From contig JAMDAM010000010.1 of assembly GCA_023484805.1 (NCBI GenBank), positions 1 through 41,612 of the forward strand: a DNA stretch of 41,612 nucleotides, in the 5' to 3' direction. Of this stretch, positions 39,136-41,612 are shown piece by piece. The DNA comes from Thermoplasmatota archaeon (GTDB lineage Archaea; Thermoplasmatota; Thermoplasmata; Thermoplasmatales; Thermoplasmataceae). How positions within the stretch are numbered: position 1 is the first letter of the stretch; each line of letters opens with the position of its first letter. Under the pieces are notes generated by a model. The model worked only from the letters and a program-made list of their open reading frames with translations. It did not search any database and had not been told where the DNA came from. Both the position numbers and the translations under genes were made by a program.

Positions 39136-39248
39136 CGTGAAATACGCGGACTTAAATAAAAAAGTGAGAAATGGCATAGAAACGCCATGGAACGTTTGTG
39201 AGCGCTCACGCGATGTTGCTTTCCTTTTTACGCTAGGAGGAACCTGCC
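39136..39248 (+). promoter_or_regulatory. Riboswitch expression platform with strong SD
   Basis: The 113 nt between aptamer and ATG hold a perfect 12-bp palindrome GTGAGCGCTCAC (39198-39209), a small ATGGC/GCCAT hairpin (about 39170-39189), and TTCCT (39221-39225) that can pair with AGGAA (39238-39242) and hide part of the AGGAGG SD (39235-39240). The SD lies nine bases before the ATG at 39249. A translational switch is likely. Confidence 0.6.
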
Positions 39249-40502
39249 ATGGCCGATCCTGTTGATCTTTACGGTTCTATTTCCCTGGGTGGTGAGAAAT
39301 ACCTCACCCTGAGGAATGAGATCGACAATTCAGACTGGGGCAGGAATCATTCACTCTTGTTGGCAACAATGATGTCAAGCTTTTTCGTTTGGGGAATGCT
39401 GCTTGTCATTGGGCCCCTGATCACAAACTGGCCCGTGATTCCATCTTCATATTTCACTATCCTGCTGGTATCATCGCCGGCAGGCTTACTGTCAGGCAAC
39501 CTGCTGATGGGGTACCTCTCCGATCGCTATGGCAGGAGGAGGATATTCATCCTGACACTTCTCCTGGGCATCATAGGTATTTTCGGAATCTTGATATCGC
39601 TGAGCGCACTGGAAATTGTTGTCGCCATCTTTCTTGCCGAGATGGGGTTTGGCGGTGATGAGACTGTATCACTTGCGTTCATGGCGGAACAGTTTCCCAT
39701 AAGGTACCGCGGAAAGGCGCTCATAGCGGCATCAAACTCAGCTAACATCGGGGTTGCGGCAATTTCTGCGGTCTTCCTTTTCATGCCCGCCTCTATTCTT
39801 GACCAGAAAGCAATATTTGCCATCATGATAGTCGTAGCGCTTGCGGTTGCGCTCCTGACACGATCAAAGCTCCCAGAGAGCTTCAGGTGGGCTTACGTAT
39901 CGAAGACAGCATCCGGCATGAAACGTACAGGGCTCTCCCGTTACGATTATTTCAAGTTTCTTGTGCTGCTGTCCTTTGCAATAACCATTGTGCTCACGTT
40001 TGCGCTAGTTGGATACGTGATTGGCCCCTATGAGTTTCCGCAACTGACGAGCTTGATAGCTTTTGCTTACGGAGCGGCAGAAGCCGTTGCAGGCGTCGCT
40101 CTCCTGTTTCTCATAAACATGATCGGAAGAAGGAAACTGTCAGTTATATCATATGCTGGTGGGTTTATGTCAATGGCTCTTTTCATACCATACGCAATAT
40201 ATTCCAGGTCCATACTAATACTGGCTTTTTTGCTTGCGCTGAACGCAATATTTGGAGAGATGGGATGGGCAGTCAGGGAACTTCTCCAGCCAGAACTGTT
40301 CACAACGGCAAACAGGGGAAAAGGTATAGCCGGTGTCCGCGGGGTCGCCTACGTTTTCTACATAATCACGCTCTTCGCCATATCCGGATTTTCCCTGACT
40401 GATTACATCATTTATGCAGTTATCATATGGGCTGTTGGTATGTTTGCATCTGTTGCCTGGTACATGAGGGGAAGAGAAACCATGGGTGCCAGCCTAATCT
40501 AG
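39249..40502 (+). CDS. MFS transporter, probable thiamine (or precursor) uptake, TPP-riboswitch controlled
   Basis: A 417-residue carrier with twelve helices. It has motif A GYLSDRYGRRRIF, an acidic helix-4 region AEMGFGGDETVSLAFMAEQF, and a second motif A-like NMIGRRKLSV. It belongs to the general sugar-porter/metabolite MFS branch. The TPP riboswitch directly upstream, with no other thiamine gene behind it, indicates uptake of thiamine or a precursor; comparative genomics of Thermoplasmatales called such genes ThiT1 and ThiT2. The ATG with strong SD differs from the leaderless genes around it, because the leader carries the switch. Confidence 0.85.
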   Translation: MADPVDLYGSISLGGEKYLTLRNEIDNSDWGRNHSLLLATMMSSFFVWGMLLVIGPLITNWPVIPSSYFTILLVSSPAGLLSGNLLMGYLSDRYGRRRIFILTLLLGIIGIFGILISLSALEIVVAIFLAEMGFGGDETVSLAFMAEQFPIRYRGKALIAASNSANIGVAAISAVFLFMPASILDQKAIFAIMIVVALAVALLTRSKLPESFRWAYVSKTASGMKRTGLSRYDYFKFLVLLSFAITIVLTFALVGYVIGPYEFPQLTSLIAFAYGAAEAVAGVALLFLINMIGRRKLSVISYAGGFMSMALFIPYAIYSRSILILAFLLALNAIFGEMGWAVRELLQPELFTTANRGKGIAGVRGVAYVFYIITLFAISGFSLTDYIIYAVIIWAVGMFASVAWYMRGRETMGASLI

Positions 40503-40519
40503 TGGCGCAAGGCCAACGA

Positions 40520-41612
40520 TCACTTTTTCCTCATTTTTCTGTACATGAGGAACGCGGAAACCACACCTCCGGCTATCACACCAAGTATGGCATACCCCGC
40601 TAGTAATATCGGGCTGGTAGCCTGGATGAATGTTACACCTATTGAGCTGTCATTGAAGCCCATGGTAAAGCTTCCTCCGGAACTGGAGACGTAGCCCGCT
40701 ACCTGGCCTATTGTGTAACTGTAGGTCCCGGGAGACAATCCCGGCACAAAGATAGTGCTGTTTGTAGTGTTGTACTGCTTCCCATTTATTGTGACGGACC
40801 ACTGGGTACCAGCACCGAGCCCCTTCTCGCTCACTGAAAGTAAATACTCATCAGGGGTGAAGTTAAGGTAAATGGGCACATTCTGTCCGGACACTACGAC
40901 TTTTTCATTGGAGGATATGAGAGTATATCCATAGGCCGATACAGAGTAATTGTATGTTCCGTTTGTGGCTCCGAAAAATATGAGGGAAACGCCTGGAGCG
41001 CTGTACGCCGTTGTGGGGACGATGCCGTTACCGGATATGGTGATATTCCAGTACGATCCTGCAGACAGTCCGACCGGGATGAACGCTATTTCATAGGTTT
41101 CGATGGAAATGAATTTGAGTGCTACGGTGCTGTTCATTCCACTTACGGTGAAATTCCCCGTTACGGTTGTATACAGCCCATCTGCTTCGCCAAAATACTC
41201 GTATGTTCCATTTGGGAGCGAAAACTTCGCGTTTCCACTTGTTATTACTCCGCCAAACAGGATGGTCGGCACTTTCTCAGGAGTCAGGAAACTTGACTGG
41301 ATTTCCACAAGGTATTCGGTTCCCGGGTTAAGCGCGGAAGGGCTGAAAGTTACTGATTGCGGGTACTGGAGTGGGCTTTTATCGCTGCCATAAGCTATCA
41401 ACCCGCCGTCGTTATGCAACTGACCGCTATTTTCGTTGTAGTTCATCCAGTAGTTCCCGCTTATGCCGTTTCCGCCTATGATGTTCTTTCCGGGAATTTT
41501 AGAAATGTTCCATTTATTGGAATAGGTAACTGTACCTCCACTGTATATGTCGCTATCCTTCCCACCCGGACTGACTGCGGGAGCAGTTCCGGAGAAGAAG
41601 TTGTTATAGATT
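40520..41612 (-). CDS. C-terminal part of a large surface-anchored beta-helix protein (partial, runs off right edge)
   Basis: At least 363 residues; the frame is open to the window edge, so the true start lies outside. The first visible part reads NNFFSGTAPA and later NIIGGNGISGNYWMNYNENS, the NosD-like beta-helix pattern common to Thermoplasmatales surface proteins and thermopsin tails. Then come two to three Ig-like repeats with the archaeal VTF..GLP.GT.W.V...G pattern: VGLSAGSYWNITISGNG and KGLGAGTQWSVTINGKQY. The end is a transmembrane anchor (PILLAGYAILGVIAGGVVSA) and a basic tail YRKMRKK. It is probably an S-layer-associated or adhesion protein, convergent with the thiamine transporter. 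Confidence 0.8.
   Translation of the reverse strand, partial: IYNNFFSGTAPAVSPGGKDSDIYSGGTVTYSNKWNISKIPGKNIIGGNGISGNYWMNYNENSGQLHNDGGLIAYGSDKSPLQYPQSVTFSPSALNPGTEYLVEIQSSFLTPEKVPTILFGGVITSGNAKFSLPNGTYEYFGEADGLYTTVTGNFTVSGMNSTVALKFISIETYEIAFIPVGLSAGSYWNITISGNGIVPTTAYSAPGVSLIFFGATNGTYNYSVSAYGYTLISSNEKVVVSGQNVPIYLNFTPDEYLLSVSEKGLGAGTQWSVTINGKQYNTTNSTIFVPGLSPGTYSYTIGQVAGYVSSSGGSFTMGFNDSSIGVTFIQATSPILLAGYAILGVIAGGVVSAFLMYRKMRKK

Overview
The window looks like a chromosome segment from an acidophilic archaeon of the Thermoplasmatales; the genus cannot be fixed from sequence alone. The main reasons are a thermopsin-type acid protease, a secreted penicillin-acylase-type Ntn hydrolase, an archaeal TPP (THI-box) riboswitch in front of an MFS transporter (known in archaea mainly from Thermoplasma and Ferroplasma), archaeal surface-protein repeats, and TATA boxes centred about 26 nt before start codons. 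That spacing implies mostly leaderless mRNAs. The few genes with leaders (second formate dehydrogenase, the flavin reductase, the riboswitch gene) stand out.

Layout. 1-371 is the start of moaE (molybdopterin synthase), running off the left edge, followed by tRNA-Val(GAC). 736-3377 holds a small HTH regulator facing a GyrI-like protein, a HicA-type toxin with a tiny overlapping upstream ORF, and an MFS carrier. 3431-3917 is a scar region with a decayed minus-strand gene and an internally deleted IS200/IS605 tnpB with its right-end hairpin. 3976-6362 is a two-gene ABC-2 exporter. 6445-8909 contains a DsrE-like protein, an IS21 istA fragment, a GNAT acetyltransferase, an inverted-repeat cluster, an orphan protein and a small interrupted ORF. 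An aldo/keto reductase sits at 8945-9958.

The core is a formate/molybdenum island. A NAD-linked formate dehydrogenase pair (NuoF-like subunit with a fused NuoE-like cluster domain, plus a Mo/Fe-S alpha subunit; 10134-14257) is followed by thermopsin and penicillin acylase in divergent orientation, a small membrane protein, and a SatP/YaaH-like carrier gene interrupted by one in-frame amber codon. Then comes a second, differently built formate dehydrogenase operon on the minus strand: alpha subunit, DUF1641 protein and FdhD (24960 to 20708). MoaE at the left edge and FdhD both serve the Mo cofactor. Formic and other weak acids uncouple acidophiles, so two formate dehydrogenases beside peptide- and amide-degrading secreted enzymes suggest scavenging of organic matter together with removal of toxic acid; this is inference.

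The right third is a mixed set of accessory genes: a frameshifted DUF4256 gene, a flavin reductase, a PaiB-like protein, a DUF998 membrane protein, a nuclease/DUF2075 ATPase, GrpB, a TDT/SLAC1 carrier with a tandem carboxymuconolactone-decarboxylase-fold protein, an Lrp regulator, a 34-residue zinc-ribbon ORF, an EamA exporter, a MarR plus DHA2 drug-efflux operon, a mercury locus (merP-like, merA, divergent HxlR regulator), the TPP riboswitch with a putative thiamine transporter, and the C-terminal part of a beta-helix surface protein running off the right edge.

The most notable observations are the amber-interrupted carrier gene with perfect downstream coding continuity, three reading-frame breaks each explained by one missing A in an A-run, the two formate dehydrogenases with different active-site signatures (one lacking the His/Cys3 cluster ligands), and the TPP riboswitch with a strong SD that can be paired away.
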